The notes: generated from the sequence alone by a model not told the origin. A stretch of DNA of 30,385 nt from Anoxynatronum sp033549305 (GCA_033549305.1 JAWSUV010000021.1:1-30385), one strand, 5' to 3'. Numbered from the stretch's first letter, positions 1-8,694 are shown. A program made the numbers and translations.

Positions 1-1276
1 CCGCTGGTACCTGCTGTATGTCTCGCCCGCCTGGACGCCTACGCGTTTCGACATTGAAGGACTGAAGGAAGTGAAAAGCAAGTTTTTCTCCACCTTTGAA
101 AATGTGTATACCTTTTTCACGCTTTATGCCAACACCGATGAGGTGGACCCCCGCGCGTTCCATGTACCGGAGAAAGAACGGCCGGAACTGGATCGCTGGA
201 TCCTGTCAAAATTTTATCACCTGGTGGAAGGTGTGCGCAGGGAAATGGAGGTCTATGATCTGACAAGGGCAGTGCGGAAGATTCAGGACTTTGTGAACGA
301 GGACTTTTCCAACTGGTACATCCGACGAGCCCGCCGCCGATTCTGGGCGTCAGAGCTGAATGAGGATAAAAAAGCGGTGTATAATACCACTTATGAGGTG
401 CTGGTCGGAGTAGCCCAGCTGGCAGCCTCCTATGCACCTTTCCTGACTGAAGAAATCTATCGGAATCTGACAGGAGAGCTTTCGGTGCATTTGTCTGATC
501 TGCCGGAAGTGAAAGAGACCCTGAAAGATCCTGTAGTGGAATCGAAAATGGACCTTGTTCGCGATCTTGTCACCCTCGGGCGTGCGGCGCGTGAAAAAAC
601 ACGGCTCAAGGTGCGGCAACCGCTGCAAAAAATCCTCATTGACGGCAAGTATGAGAGAGATATCGGACATCTGGTACCGCTGTTGAAGGAAGAACTGAAT
701 ATTAAAGAAGTGATTTTTGAAAAGGATTTGAATGCTTATATGAACTTCAGCCTTAAGCCTGACTTCAAAAATGCCGGTCCGCTGCTGGGGAAAAAAATAA
801 AAGCCCTGGGGAAAGCGCTTGGATCACTGGACGCCAACGAGGTAGCGCCCAGACTGGAATCGGGTGAAGCCATTACGCTGGATCTGGAAGGGGAGGCAGT
901 GGAGATTACCAAAGATATGGTGATGATTGCCATTGCGGCAAAAGAGGGCTTTACTGTGGAAATGGGAAACAACCGCTTTGTTATCCTGGACACCACCCTG
1001 ACTGATGAACTGGTTAATGAAGGACTGGCACGTGAATTTGTCTCCAAAGTACAGCAAATGCGTAAAAGCAACGGTTATGAAGTAATGGACAACATTACCA
1101 TTGTTTTTAATGGAAACGAAGCCGTTGAAAAGGCAGTGGAACTTCACAAAGAATATATCAAGAAGGAAACCCTGGCAATTACCATTGAAGCTGTTTCCGG
1201 GGAAGGAATGGAAATCCAGAATCTTAACGGCCACAACACAGGGATTCGGCTGACAAAGACTGAGCCCATATCCTAG
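1..1276 (+). CDS. ileS: Isoleucyl-tRNA synthetase, C-terminal part (5' end outside window)
   Basis: This is the end of isoleucyl-tRNA synthetase, the cytoplasmic enzyme that charges tRNA-Ile. The reading frame is open from base 2, so the gene enters from the left and the in-frame GTG at 71 is an internal codon. The visible 424 residues begin just after the catalytic core (WTPTRFD) and continue through the helical anticodon-binding domain (FVNEDFSNWYIRRARRRFW) to the C-terminal region (LVNEGLAREFVSKVQQMRKSNGYEV). The catalytic HIGH and KMSKS motifs lie upstream of the window. No cysteine occurs in the visible part, so the C-terminal zinc finger of E. coli-type IleS is absent. This is the arrangement known for type-2, eukaryote-like IleS. 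It ends 34 bases before a strong terminator. Confidence 0.96.
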   Translation, partial: RWYLLYVSPAWTPTRFDIEGLKEVKSKFFSTFENVYTFFTLYANTDEVDPRAFHVPEKERPELDRWILSKFYHLVEGVRREMEVYDLTRAVRKIQDFVNEDFSNWYIRRARRRFWASELNEDKKAVYNTTYEVLVGVAQLAASYAPFLTEEIYRNLTGELSVHLSDLPEVKETLKDPVVESKMDLVRDLVTLGRAAREKTRLKVRQPLQKILIDGKYERDIGHLVPLLKEELNIKEVIFEKDLNAYMNFSLKPDFKNAGPLLGKKIKALGKALGSLDANEVAPRLESGEAITLDLEGEAVEITKDMVMIAIAAKEGFTVEMGNNRFVILDTTLTDELVNEGLAREFVSKVQQMRKSNGYEVMDNITIVFNGNEAVEKAVELHKEYIKKETLAITIEAVSGEGMEIQNLNGHNTGIRLTKTEPIS

Positions 1277-1309
1277 AAGATGATATCTTTGGCAAGAGCT
1301 GAACAAAAA

Positions 1310-1343
1310 AAACACCCCGGCATGAAACGATGCCGGGGTGTTT
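1310..1343. terminator. Bidirectional intrinsic terminator between ileS and purC
   Basis: A perfect stem of about 14 pairs (AAACACCCCGGCAT and its complement) encloses the loop GAAACG. It is flanked by an A-run at 1304-1313 and a T-run after the stem. It therefore works as a terminator in both directions, serving the convergent ileS (plus) and purC (minus) genes. Confidence 0.93.
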
Positions 1344-1354
1344 CTGCATGACGA

Positions 1355-2035
1355 TCAGGATGCCAGGACAATCTGTTCCAACTGGATCGGTTCAATTGGT
1401 GCTCCGTTTAAATAAGCGCGCATGTTGCCACCGGAGATTTCATCAATGAGTACGATCTCTCCATCGATCCTACCGAACTCGAGCTTGATATCATAGAGTT
1501 CCAGCCCCTTCTCAGCCAGGGTCTGTTTGATAATGCCGGCAATTCTCCTGGTTAACCTCTTGAGAGCGTCATATTCATTTGACTGGAGGATACCCAGCAT
1601 TTCGAGGGCATCCTGTGAAATGGGCGGATCCTGACGCGCATCATCCTTCAGGGTCACTTCCACAAAGGCATCAAGGGAAGCGCCTTCTTCGATGTAAGTG
1701 CCGTAACGGCGAAAAAAACTGCCCACTGCCCGGTACCGGCAAATCACTTCCAGTCCGCTGCCAAAAAGGGTGGCTGGCCTGACGGTCATGGAGGCATTCG
1801 CAGGATCTGCAGCAATGTAATGAGTGGGAATCCCCTTTTTCTGCAACAACTCAAAAAAATACTGGGTCAGGCGCAATCCAGCACGACCGGCTCCTTCCAT
1901 TGTCAGGCCAATCTCGTTGGAGCCTGGGTCAAATACACCTTCGGTTCCTGTCATATCATCTTTAAATTTCAGCAAATAATGACCATTTTCCATCTGATAA
2001 ACATCTTTCGTTTTTCCCTTGTAAATCCGTTTCAT
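1355..2035 (-). CDS. purC: Phosphoribosylaminoimidazole-succinocarboxamide synthase
   Basis: PurC (SAICAR synthetase) joins aspartate to CAIR with ATP in cytoplasmic purine synthesis. The 226-residue protein is slightly shorter than the common 235-240 residues of bacterial PurC. It carries the family hallmarks in order: an N-terminal YKGKTKDVY glycine-rich strand, the KFKDDMTG segment, the central EVICRYRAVGSFFRRYG motif, and the C-terminal IKLEFGRIDGEIVLIDEISG region with metal/nucleotide-binding acidic residues. The start ATG follows a strong AAAGGAGATG ribosome site. It lies 36 bases downstream of the antiporter gene on the same strand, so the two may share a transcript. No other pur gene is nearby, so it stands apart from any purine operon. 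Confidence 0.96.
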   Translation of the reverse strand: MKRIYKGKTKDVYQMENGHYLLKFKDDMTGTEGVFDPGSNEIGLTMEGAGRAGLRLTQYFFELLQKKGIPTHYIAADPANASMTVRPATLFGSGLEVICRYRAVGSFFRRYGTYIEEGASLDAFVEVTLKDDARQDPPISQDALEMLGILQSNEYDALKRLTRRIAGIIKQTLAEKGLELYDIKLEFGRIDGEIVLIDEISGGNMRAYLNGAPIEPIQLEQIVLAS

Positions 2036-2071
2036 GGATACATCTCCTTTCGATATTGCAATACAGGGTTT

Positions 2072-3385
2072 CTATTTGTGACGGAATCGGTAAGACAACA
2101 AATTCGACAACGGTAACAGATAAAGGAAAAAAGCAAAAGGGATGAAGCTGACACGATCCATCTGAAGCAGCGTGGTTGGGAGAAGAGAGGCAATGTTCCA
2201 CGGGATCAGAGCCGACAGGATGATGGCTGTATCTTCCAGATCAAGGGCCAGTTTCTCTTTTCCCGCGCCGCTGGCTTGGTAGGATTCCTGCATTAGATGG
2301 GCGGTGAGAACAACGGCAACAGCCTGCGTCCCGCCAAATCCGCCGGAGACAAGACTGGTGGCAAAGGTAGCGGCAAACAGCTGGAAACGCGTGCGGGCGT
2401 TTAATAGCAGTTGAATGACGGGGTCGAGAAAATGAGCGCCATGGATGACTTCGGCCAAGGCACAGGAAGCCAGGACGATGATGGCAGGACGCAGCATCGA
2501 CGCCAGGCCGCCGCCCCGGATAATGGCATACAGTGGATCTGACGGAGCTAGTGAAAATCCGGCCAACAGAAATTGCAGCACTTCTATGGGTGAGCGGTTT
2601 TGCATGAACAACGCCAGAAGCACGGCAGTGATCAAACTGAGGGACATCGATCGTTTGACCCCGACCCTCAGGGATGAAAGAACCAGCATCACCAAAGCCG
2701 GCAACAGTGCCAGCGGCTGTATCACAAAAGACATTACAAGTAAATGGTCAATGTCTGTACCGGTTAACTGAAGGGGATAACGAAGGGATAAAATCAGATA
2801 TATCAGCGTGGACAGAAGAAAAGGAACCGGCATGGTGCGGCTCATGTTGCGCAGATTGTCAAAGAGTTGTGTGCCGGTGATGCTGGCCACCAGGTTGGCG
2901 CTGGAAGACATGGGAGAAAACCGGTCACCAAAATAGGCTCCGGCAATAAGCGCGCCGGCTGCCAGAGGCAGGTGCGCCTGACCGCTCCGTGCCACCATCA
3001 TCAGGGCAACACCCAGAGTACCGGCAGTCCCAAGTGAGGTGCCTATGAGAAAGGACACCAGACAGCTGATGACAAAGGCAATAACATAGAAAAAGCTGGG
3101 ATGAATCACCTGCAGGCTGTAGTAGACAATAGTGGGGACAGTTCCGGCAGCCATCCAAGCGGCTGTCAATGAACCGATGAGCAAAAATATCTTGATCACC
3201 AGGAGTGACTTTTGGATTCCTGAACGCCAATAAGCAATCAGGTGGATGAAAGGCGTGCCCCGGTAAAAGGCAATGATACTGAACAGCAAGAGGCCTGCTA
3301 ATAAGGAATATCCCACAAAAATGCCCCGGGAAAGACTGATTACAATCAGCATAAAAGTAAAGATGAATGCTAAGATGATCTGCAT
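2072..3385 (-). CDS. NhaC-family Na+/H+ antiporter-like membrane transporter
   Basis: The 437-residue protein is almost entirely hydrophobic, with roughly ten to twelve predicted membrane segments. It matches the NhaC branch of the ion-transporter superfamily. Visible family-like features are the GTSLGTAGTLGVALMMVA segment, the GALIAGAYFGDRFSPMSSSANLVA segment (acidic and polar residues in a membrane helix, about residues 142-168), and the C-terminal SGGFGGTQAVAVVL segment. Members exchange Na+ for H+ or, in some cases, carry organic substrates such as malate/lactate, so the ion and substrate are inferred. The start ATG is preceded by GAGGGAA, and a minus-strand promoter sits at 3431-3459. 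purC follows 36 bases downstream on the same strand. The length is typical for the family. Confidence 0.85.
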   Translation of the reverse strand: MQIILAFIFTFMLIVISLSRGIFVGYSLLAGLLLFSIIAFYRGTPFIHLIAYWRSGIQKSLLVIKIFLLIGSLTAAWMAAGTVPTIVYYSLQVIHPSFFYVIAFVISCLVSFLIGTSLGTAGTLGVALMMVARSGQAHLPLAAGALIAGAYFGDRFSPMSSSANLVASITGTQLFDNLRNMSRTMPVPFLLSTLIYLILSLRYPLQLTGTDIDHLLVMSFVIQPLALLPALVMLVLSSLRVGVKRSMSLSLITAVLLALFMQNRSPIEVLQFLLAGFSLAPSDPLYAIIRGGGLASMLRPAIIVLASCALAEVIHGAHFLDPVIQLLLNARTRFQLFAATFATSLVSGGFGGTQAVAVVLTAHLMQESYQASGAGKEKLALDLEDTAIILSALIPWNIASLLPTTLLQMDRVSFIPFAFFLYLLPLSNLLSYRFRHK

Positions 3386-3430
3386 TGTGGTTCCCTCGCC
3401 AGCTGAATTTCAATTTATGATTCTTAATCC

Positions 3431-3459
3431 ATTTTATCATAAGATGAGAAGTGTCCCAA
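3431..3459 (-). promoter_or_regulatory. Sigma-A-type promoter for the antiporter gene
   Basis: Read on the minus strand, TTGGGA and TAAAAT are separated by exactly 17 bases, 45 bases upstream of the start codon at 3385. The -10 box is good and the -35 is partial. Confidence 0.6.
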
Positions 3460-3505
3460 CCGATTCGATGGCAGTCTGTACTGATTTTCAAAATAGCGGT
3501 AAGAG

Positions 3506-3514
3506 TGCTATAAT
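3506..3514 (+). promoter_or_regulatory. Extended -10 promoter for the YbaK-type gene
   Basis: TGCTATAAT gives a perfect TATAAT with the extended TGn element. The -35 region 17 bases upstream (TTTCAA, 3486-3491) is weak, which is common for extended -10 promoters. It lies 50 bases before the ATG at 3564. Confidence 0.6.
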
Positions 3515-3563
3515 AGGGAAAAGTCATTACTCGGTCAGTTGAATCAGCAAAGGATGTGATGGA

Positions 3564-4037
3564 ATGTCAGTACAGGCTGTGAAAGACTATTTAAAAAAAT
3601 GGAATCTGGACAGTGGTGTGATGGAAATGGAGCTGTCCAGTGCGACGGTTGAACTGGCGGCCGAAGCTGTGGGGGTGATCCCTGCCCGTATTGCTAAAAC
3701 CTTGTCATTTAAAGATGGCGAGAGCTGCATCTTAATTGTGACTGCTGGAGATGCAAAAGTTGACAACACAAAGTTTAAAGCTTTTTTCAAGATGAAAGCA
3801 AAAATGTTGTCACCGGATGAAGTGTTTACATTAACAGGACATCCTGTGGGGGGCGTCTGTCCATTTGCACTTAAAGAGCCGGGCATTCGAGTCTACACAG
3901 ATATCTCAATGAAACGATTTGATACGGTATTTCCAGCGTGCGGCAGCGGCAATAGTGCCGTTGAGTTAACCTGTGATGAATTATTTTTGATCTCCCGAAG
4001 CCTCCAGTGGATTGATGTGTGCAAAGAATGGCACTGA
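3564..4037 (+). CDS. YbaK/EbsC-type aminoacyl-tRNA deacylase
   Basis: A 157-residue stand-alone YbaK/prolyl-tRNA-editing domain. Such proteins hydrolyse mischarged tRNAs, typically Cys-tRNA(Pro) or Ala-tRNA(Pro), in the cytoplasm. The visible pattern fits: the RIAKTLSFKDGE segment near residue 45 contains the conserved lysine of the family, followed by LIVTAGDAKVDNTKFKAFF, the glycine-rich TGHPVGGVCPFAL loop and the VFPACGSGNSAVELT C-terminal motif. The length agrees with YbaK-like proteins (150-165 residues). The ATG follows AAAGGATG at 3549-3556. The exact mischarged substrate cannot be read from sequence. A CcpA-like regulator follows after 72 bases on the same strand and may be cotranscribed. 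Confidence 0.88.
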   Translation: MSVQAVKDYLKKWNLDSGVMEMELSSATVELAAEAVGVIPARIAKTLSFKDGESCILIVTAGDAKVDNTKFKAFFKMKAKMLSPDEVFTLTGHPVGGVCPFALKEPGIRVYTDISMKRFDTVFPACGSGNSAVELTCDELFLISRSLQWIDVCKEWH

Positions 4038-4109
4038 TGATCCGATATCGCAGATATGGCTGTTTCAGATGATAGAAAGGGTATTTAGACTCCAAAGGGG
4101 TGGTGGCGG

Positions 4110-5099
4110 ATGAAATCGAATATTAAAGATGTGGCCAGAAAAGCAGGGGTCTCTATTTCGACCGTATCCCGGGTGATAAACGCAAGCAAGCCCGTTCGCA
4201 CAAAAACCAAGGAGCGCGTACTGGAAGCCATTGAAGAACTGGGATACCGGCCGAACGCCATTGCCAGAAGCTTAAAAGTGAAACATACCCAGTCCATTGG
4301 CATTATGGTTCCGGACATCGCGAATCAGTTTTATCCTGAAGTTGTCAGAGGGATTGAAGATGTGGCAAATATGTATGAATACACCATTTTTTTGTGTAAT
4401 ACAGACCTGGATCATGAAAAGGAACTGAAGTACTTTTCAGAGCTGGAAGAAAAGCAGGTGGATGGATTGATTTTTATGGGTAATCTGATTTCTGAAGCAT
4501 TGGCCACGTCCATTAAAAATTCGGAGATTCCTGTAGTACTCATCGGTACGCAGCATTTGAGTTTTCCTTCTGTTACGATCAATAATGTCCAGGCGGCTAA
4601 AAATGCTGTGAGCTATCTGATCCAGCGGGGTCATCAACGAGTGGGAGTGATCACTGGAAAAATGAAAGATCCGATTATGGGAAAAGCCCGTTTGCAGGGT
4701 TATCGGGAAGCACTGCACGAAGCCGGCCTTTCCTGGCGTTCTGAGCTGGTGGTGGAGGGCGGATATCGTTTCAAAAGCGGTTATGAAGGCGCAAAACAGC
4801 TGTTGATGCTGGAGGAGATTCCCACTGCCATTTTTGTTGCCAGTGATGAAATGGCCATTGGCGCAATGAGGGCAGTAATGGAAAAAGGCTTTCAAATTCC
4901 TCAGGATGTTGCGGTTGTTGGGTTTGATAATGTCGATATGTCTGGAAAAGTCTATCCTTCCCTGACGACGATCGGTCAGCCCATGTATGAGATGGGAGCG
5001 ATCGGCATGCGGCTTCTGACGAAGTATCTTCAGGGAGAAAGTGTCAATGCTGGAAATGTTGTGCTGGACTATGAGTTTATTCAGCGGGAAAGTTCGTAA
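4110..5099 (+). CDS. LacI/GalR-family transcriptional regulator, CcpA-like
   Basis: A 329-residue regulator with an N-terminal LacI helix-turn-helix (NIKDVARKAGVSISTVSRVIN, residues 4-24) and the hinge helix segment YRPNAIARSLK (about residues 47-57). A periplasmic-binding-protein-like effector domain fills the rest (SIGIMVPDIANQFYPEVVRG, QVDGLIFMG, VASDEMAIGAMRA, VVGFDNVD). The segment FYPEVVRGIEDVANMYEY strongly resembles Bacillus CcpA, so a global carbon-control role is possible. However, no sugar gene is adjacent and the effector is unknown. Length is typical. The start is preceded by AAAGGGGTGG. A strong terminator follows 25 bases after the stop, so transcription ends here. Confidence 0.93.
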   Translation: MKSNIKDVARKAGVSISTVSRVINASKPVRTKTKERVLEAIEELGYRPNAIARSLKVKHTQSIGIMVPDIANQFYPEVVRGIEDVANMYEYTIFLCNTDLDHEKELKYFSELEEKQVDGLIFMGNLISEALATSIKNSEIPVVLIGTQHLSFPSVTINNVQAAKNAVSYLIQRGHQRVGVITGKMKDPIMGKARLQGYREALHEAGLSWRSELVVEGGYRFKSGYEGAKQLLMLEEIPTAIFVASDEMAIGAMRAVMEKGFQIPQDVAVVGFDNVDMSGKVYPSLTTIGQPMYEMGAIGMRLLTKYLQGESVNAGNVVLDYEFIQRESS

Positions 5100-5123
5100 A
5101 TGCGGTGATGATCAGCAATTGAT

Positions 5124-5157
5124 AAACACCTTCGGGCGACGGCGTCCGAAGGTGTTT
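5124..5157 (+). terminator. Intrinsic terminator after the LacI-type gene
   Basis: The arms AACACCTTCGG and CCGAAGGTGTT form an 11-12 pair stem with a short loop, followed by TTTTC. It closes the 3564-5099 transcription unit. Confidence 0.9.
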
Positions 5158-5334
5158 TCAGCTCCATTAACTTCTCCAGTTCAATCATCCGGCATTCGCT
5201 TTATGCGAAGTGTCCTTTGATGGGAATAGATCACCATTAAGAATCAGTCCTGATGATTCAACAAACATTGTATGATGGGTGTTGTTGCGACTTTGGGCTC
5301 CATGACAGCCTGTTTGGAAATATAAGCAGATTTA
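5158..5334. other. Gene-free stretch upstream of the tig promoter
   Basis: No open reading frame with a ribosome site is seen between the LacI-gene terminator and the tig promoter. There is one minor hairpin (TTCGC/GCGAA near 5197-5212) without a T-run. Nothing else was recognised. Confidence 0.5.
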
Positions 5335-5363
5335 TTGACAATGGGGGCAAAATCCGTTAGTAT
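5335..5363 (+). promoter_or_regulatory. Sigma-A promoter for tig-clpP-clpX
   Basis: A perfect TTGACA (5335-5340) and TAGTAT (5358-5363) are separated by 17 bases. The predicted start is near 5370, giving an 80-base leader to tig. Confidence 0.75.
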
Positions 5364-5372
5364 AAGGATAGT

Positions 5373-5408
5373 CAACGTCGGGAAGCCCTGCTGCCCGGTT
5401 GTTTTTTT
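5373..5408 (+). terminator. Terminator-like hairpin in the tig leader
   Basis: CAAC-GT-CGGG (5373-5382) pairs with CCCGGTTG (5394-5401), giving eight pairs with a two-base bulge and an 11-base loop. Seven T residues follow immediately (5402-5408). This has the form of an intrinsic terminator but lies between the promoter and the tig start. It is either an attenuator or the end of a very short transcript. Confidence 0.55.
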
Positions 5409-5450
5409 CATAAATTATATAAAATCGCATATCATGTTAGGAGGCTGTTC

Positions 5451-6782
5451 ATGAGTTCAGAGATTATTAAACAGGAAGAGAACCAGATTTCACTTCGGAT
5501 CACTGTCAGTCCGGAAAATTTTGAGGAAGCCGTTAATAAGGCTTATCATAAAATGCGAAATCGTTTCAATATCCCAGGTTTTCGAAAAGGAAAAGCGCCC
5601 CGTAAAATAGTTGAATTGAATTATGGGCCTGAAATATTTTATGAGGAAGCCATTAACCTGGCTTTCCCGAAAGCTTATGAAGCGGCATTGGAACAACATG
5701 ACCTGGATCCGGTTGATCAGCCTCAGGTCGACATTGAGCAGATGGAAAAAGGCAAAGAGGTTATTTTCATAGCTGATATTGAAGTTATGCCAGAAGTGTT
5801 GGTGCAGGATTATCGGGGAGTGGAAGTGGAAAAACCCCTCCACCTGGTATCGGATGAAGCAATTGATGCGGAACTAAAAGAGATGCAGGAAAAGAATGCA
5901 CGCATGATCACTATTGAAGACCGTTCGGTGAAGGAAGGCGACCTACTAGTTCTTGATTATGAAGGTAGTATCGGAGGGGAGGCTTTCGAAGGCGGCAAAG
6001 CTGAAAAGCACTCCCTGGAAATTGGCTCAGGCCGATTTATTCCTGGTTTTGAAGAACAGCTGATTGGTCATGAAATTGGTCAGGAAGCAGTTATTACAGT
6101 GGACTTCCCGGAGGAGTATCAAGCGGAAGAACTGGCAGGAAAACAAGCCCAGTTCAACGTGCTGATTCATGAAATCAAAGAGAAGGAAATTCCAGATCTG
6201 GACGATGAATTTGCCAAGGATGTTTCCGAATTTGACACCCTGGATGAACTGAAAGCGGACATTAGAAAACGCCTGGAAGAAGCAGCCACGGAGCGGGAAG
6301 ACCAGGAACTGCGTGCAAACACCATCAAAGCCGTAACGGAAAAAGTGGCAGTTACACTGCCTGAAGCCGTGATCAACCGCCAAGTTGATCGTATGATGCA
6401 GGATTTCGGATATCAAATGACTTCCCAGGGAATCAGCCTTGACCTCTACTATCAGATGACCGGTTCTTCAGAAGAAGATCTACGTGAGCGAATGAAGCCT
6501 GATGCGGAAAGAAATGTGAAGGATCAACTGGTGCTGGAAAAAATTACTGAAATGGAAAACATTACAGCTACCGACGAGGAAATTGAGCAGGAAATTGAGA
6601 ATCTGGCGAAACAGTATGGTCAGGATGTTGATAAATTCAAGGAAACAGCAGCCAAACACGATAAAAAAGTGTTCGCAGATAATGTTGTTTTACGAAAAAC
6701 CATTGATTTTCTGGTGGAAAATGCTACGATTAAAGAGATAAAGGCAGAAACGGATCAGCCCGAACCGGCTGAGACAGAATAA
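5451..6782 (+). CDS. tig: Trigger factor, ribosome-associated chaperone / peptidyl-prolyl isomerase
   Basis: Trigger factor binds the ribosome exit tunnel and shelters nascent chains. The 443-residue length is typical. The N-terminal ribosome-binding domain carries the signature loop FNIPGFRKGKAPRK (about residues 39-52, GFRxGKxP). The FKBP-type isomerase domain follows (about 150-245, GDLLVLDYEGSIGGEAFEGG to GSGRFIPGFEEQLIGHEIGQ). A long helical chaperone domain, rich in Glu and Lys, occupies 250-430. The C-terminal tail is acidic (QPEPAETE). The ATG follows TTAGGAGGCTGTTC, a strong ribosome site. The stop is 14 bases before the clpP start, so tig heads a tig-clpP-clpX operon as in many Firmicutes. 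Confidence 0.97.
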   Translation: MSSEIIKQEENQISLRITVSPENFEEAVNKAYHKMRNRFNIPGFRKGKAPRKIVELNYGPEIFYEEAINLAFPKAYEAALEQHDLDPVDQPQVDIEQMEKGKEVIFIADIEVMPEVLVQDYRGVEVEKPLHLVSDEAIDAELKEMQEKNARMITIEDRSVKEGDLLVLDYEGSIGGEAFEGGKAEKHSLEIGSGRFIPGFEEQLIGHEIGQEAVITVDFPEEYQAEELAGKQAQFNVLIHEIKEKEIPDLDDEFAKDVSEFDTLDELKADIRKRLEEAATEREDQELRANTIKAVTEKVAVTLPEAVINRQVDRMMQDFGYQMTSQGISLDLYYQMTGSSEEDLRERMKPDAERNVKDQLVLEKITEMENITATDEEIEQEIENLAKQYGQDVDKFKETAAKHDKKVFADNVVLRKTIDFLVENATIKEIKAETDQPEPAETE

Positions 6783-6796
6783 TGGAGGATCCCAAA

Positions 6797-7381
6797 ATGT
6801 CACTTGTGCCCATCGTTGTGGAACAGACTAATCGGGGAGAACGATCGTATGATATTTATTCCCGGCTTTTAAAAGACCGCATTATACTGCTGAACGAGGA
6901 GATCAACGATGTCACCGCAGGTTTAGTGGTCGCTCAGCTGATTTTTCTGGAAGCGGATGATCCAGACAAAGACATTCAATTGTACATTAACAGCCCTGGT
7001 GGATCCATTACCGCCGGCATGGCGATTTATGACACCATGAACTATGTAAAACCGGACGTATCCACCATCTGCATCGGTATGGCAGCCAGTATGGGAGCCT
7101 TCCTGCTGGGGGCCGGCGCCAAAGGCAAGCGCTACGCCTTGCCCAATGCCGAAATCATGATTCATCAGCCTCTGGGAGGAACCCGGGGACAGGCGGAAGA
7201 CATTCGAATCCACACGGATCGGATACTGAAAATGCGGGAGATCATTAACCGTATTCTTTCAGAACGAACCGGGCAGCCACTGGAACGGATTCAGAAAGAT
7301 ACTGACCGTGACTTTTTCATGTCGGCGGAGGAAGCTAAAAACTATGGATTGATTGATGAAGTCATCACGTCCAGGAAATGA
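6797..7381 (+). CDS. clpP: ATP-dependent Clp protease proteolytic subunit
   Basis: ClpP forms the tetradecameric serine protease chamber that degrades substrates unfolded by ClpX or another Clp ATPase. I place the start at ATG 6797, giving 194 residues. GGAGG lies at 6784-6788 with ideal spacing, and the product MSLVPIVVEQTNRGERSYDIYSRLL matches the usual ClpP start. An in-frame ATG at 6782 would overlap the tig stop and has no ribosome site. The catalytic triad is visible: Ser98 in GMAASMGAFLL, His123 in IMIHQPLGG, and Asp172 in DRDFFMSAEEA. clpX follows after 17 bases. Confidence 0.97.
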   Translation: MSLVPIVVEQTNRGERSYDIYSRLLKDRIILLNEEINDVTAGLVVAQLIFLEADDPDKDIQLYINSPGGSITAGMAIYDTMNYVKPDVSTICIGMAASMGAFLLGAGAKGKRYALPNAEIMIHQPLGGTRGQAEDIRIHTDRILKMREIINRILSERTGQPLERIQKDTDRDFFMSAEEAKNYGLIDEVITSRK

Positions 7382-7398
7382 GTAAATGAGGTGTAATC

Positions 7399-8673
7399 AT
7401 GGCACGCTATGAAGAAAAGAAACAGCTGAAATGTTCTTTTTGCGGGAAATCACAGGACCAGGTGCGACGTTTGATTGCCGGCCCCAATGTGTATATCTGC
7501 GATGAATGCATTGAGCTGTGCCAGGAAATTATTCAGGAAGAACTGGACGACACCATCGAAGTGGACTTGATGGACCTGCCAAAACCCCGCGAAATCAAGG
7601 ACATACTCGACCAGTATGTCATCGGGCAGGAGCATGCGAAAAAAACCCTGTCGGTTGCGGTCTACAATCATTATAAACGCATTAATACCGATAATAAAAC
7701 GGATGATGTCGACCTGCAAAAAAGCAACATTTTACTGCTGGGACCAACGGGATCGGGAAAAACCCTGCTGGCTCAAACCCTGGCCAAACTGCTGAACGTT
7801 CCTTTTGCAATTGCTGACGCGACATCATTGACGGAAGCCGGATATGTGGGAGAAGATGTCGAAAATATTCTGCTGAAGATTATCCAGGCAGCTGACTATG
7901 ATATTGAGAAAGCAGAAAAAGGTATTATCTATATTGATGAGATGGACAAAATTGCCCGGAAATCAGAAAATCCATCCATCACCCGTGATGTAAGCGGTGA
8001 AGGTGTCCAGCAGGCACTGCTGAAAATATTGGAAGGAACCGTTGCCTCTGTTCCGCCTCAAGGCGGCCGGAAGCACCCACACCAGGAGTTCATTCAAATC
8101 GATACCAGCAATATCCTGTTTATCTGCGGAGGGGCTTTTGATGGTATTGAAAAAATCATCCAGAAACGGGTTGGCACAAAAGCCATGGGATTTGGCGCTG
8201 AGATTCAGAGTAAAGAAGAACTGGACATTGGTGTTTTGTTGAAGCAGATTCAGCCGGAAGACCTGCTTAAATACGGTTTGATCCCAGAACTCGTAGGTCG
8301 TCTGCCGGTGGTGGCTACCTTGGATCTGCTGGATGAAGAGGCTTTCATCCGAATTTTAACAGAACCAAAGAATGCGCTGGTCAAGCAGTATCAAAAGCTT
8401 TTTGAGCTGGATCGTGTATCGTTGGATTTTGAAAAAGGTGCCTTTGAACTCATTGCAAAAAAAGCAAAAGAAACCAAAACGGGAGCCCGGGGTCTCAGGG
8501 GAATTATGGAAAACATTATGATGGAAATTATGTACGACGTTCCATCCCGGGATGATGTTGAAAAAGTTGTGATAACGAAAGAAACGGTTAAAAACAACGT
8601 TCCGCCAACGGTTATTCTCCAAAAAGCTGATAGTAAAAATAAAAAAAAGGTTAAAGAAGAAACAGCTTCTTAA
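7399..8673 (+). CDS. clpX: ATP-dependent Clp protease ATP-binding subunit ClpX
   Basis: ClpX is the hexameric AAA+ unfoldase that feeds ClpP. The 424 residues show the N-terminal zinc-binding domain (Cys12, Cys15, Cys34, Cys37) and Walker A GPTGSGKT at 115-122. Walker B is IIYIDEMDK (about 180-188), and the RKH substrate-pore loop lies within GGRKHPHQEF. A FICGGAFDGIEKII segment is present, with TGARGLRG as the C-terminal sensor-2 region. Length and order are standard. It is the last gene of the tig-clpP-clpX unit and is followed 22 bases later by a terminator. lon, often close by in clostridia, lies 20 kb away here. Confidence 0.98.
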   Translation: MARYEEKKQLKCSFCGKSQDQVRRLIAGPNVYICDECIELCQEIIQEELDDTIEVDLMDLPKPREIKDILDQYVIGQEHAKKTLSVAVYNHYKRINTDNKTDDVDLQKSNILLLGPTGSGKTLLAQTLAKLLNVPFAIADATSLTEAGYVGEDVENILLKIIQAADYDIEKAEKGIIYIDEMDKIARKSENPSITRDVSGEGVQQALLKILEGTVASVPPQGGRKHPHQEFIQIDTSNILFICGGAFDGIEKIIQKRVGTKAMGFGAEIQSKEELDIGVLLKQIQPEDLLKYGLIPELVGRLPVVATLDLLDEEAFIRILTEPKNALVKQYQKLFELDRVSLDFEKGAFELIAKKAKETKTGARGLRGIMENIMMEIMYDVPSRDDVEKVVITKETVKNNVPPTVILQKADSKNKKKVKEETAS

Positions 8674-8694
8674 TAAATGGATCATTATTGGTTG

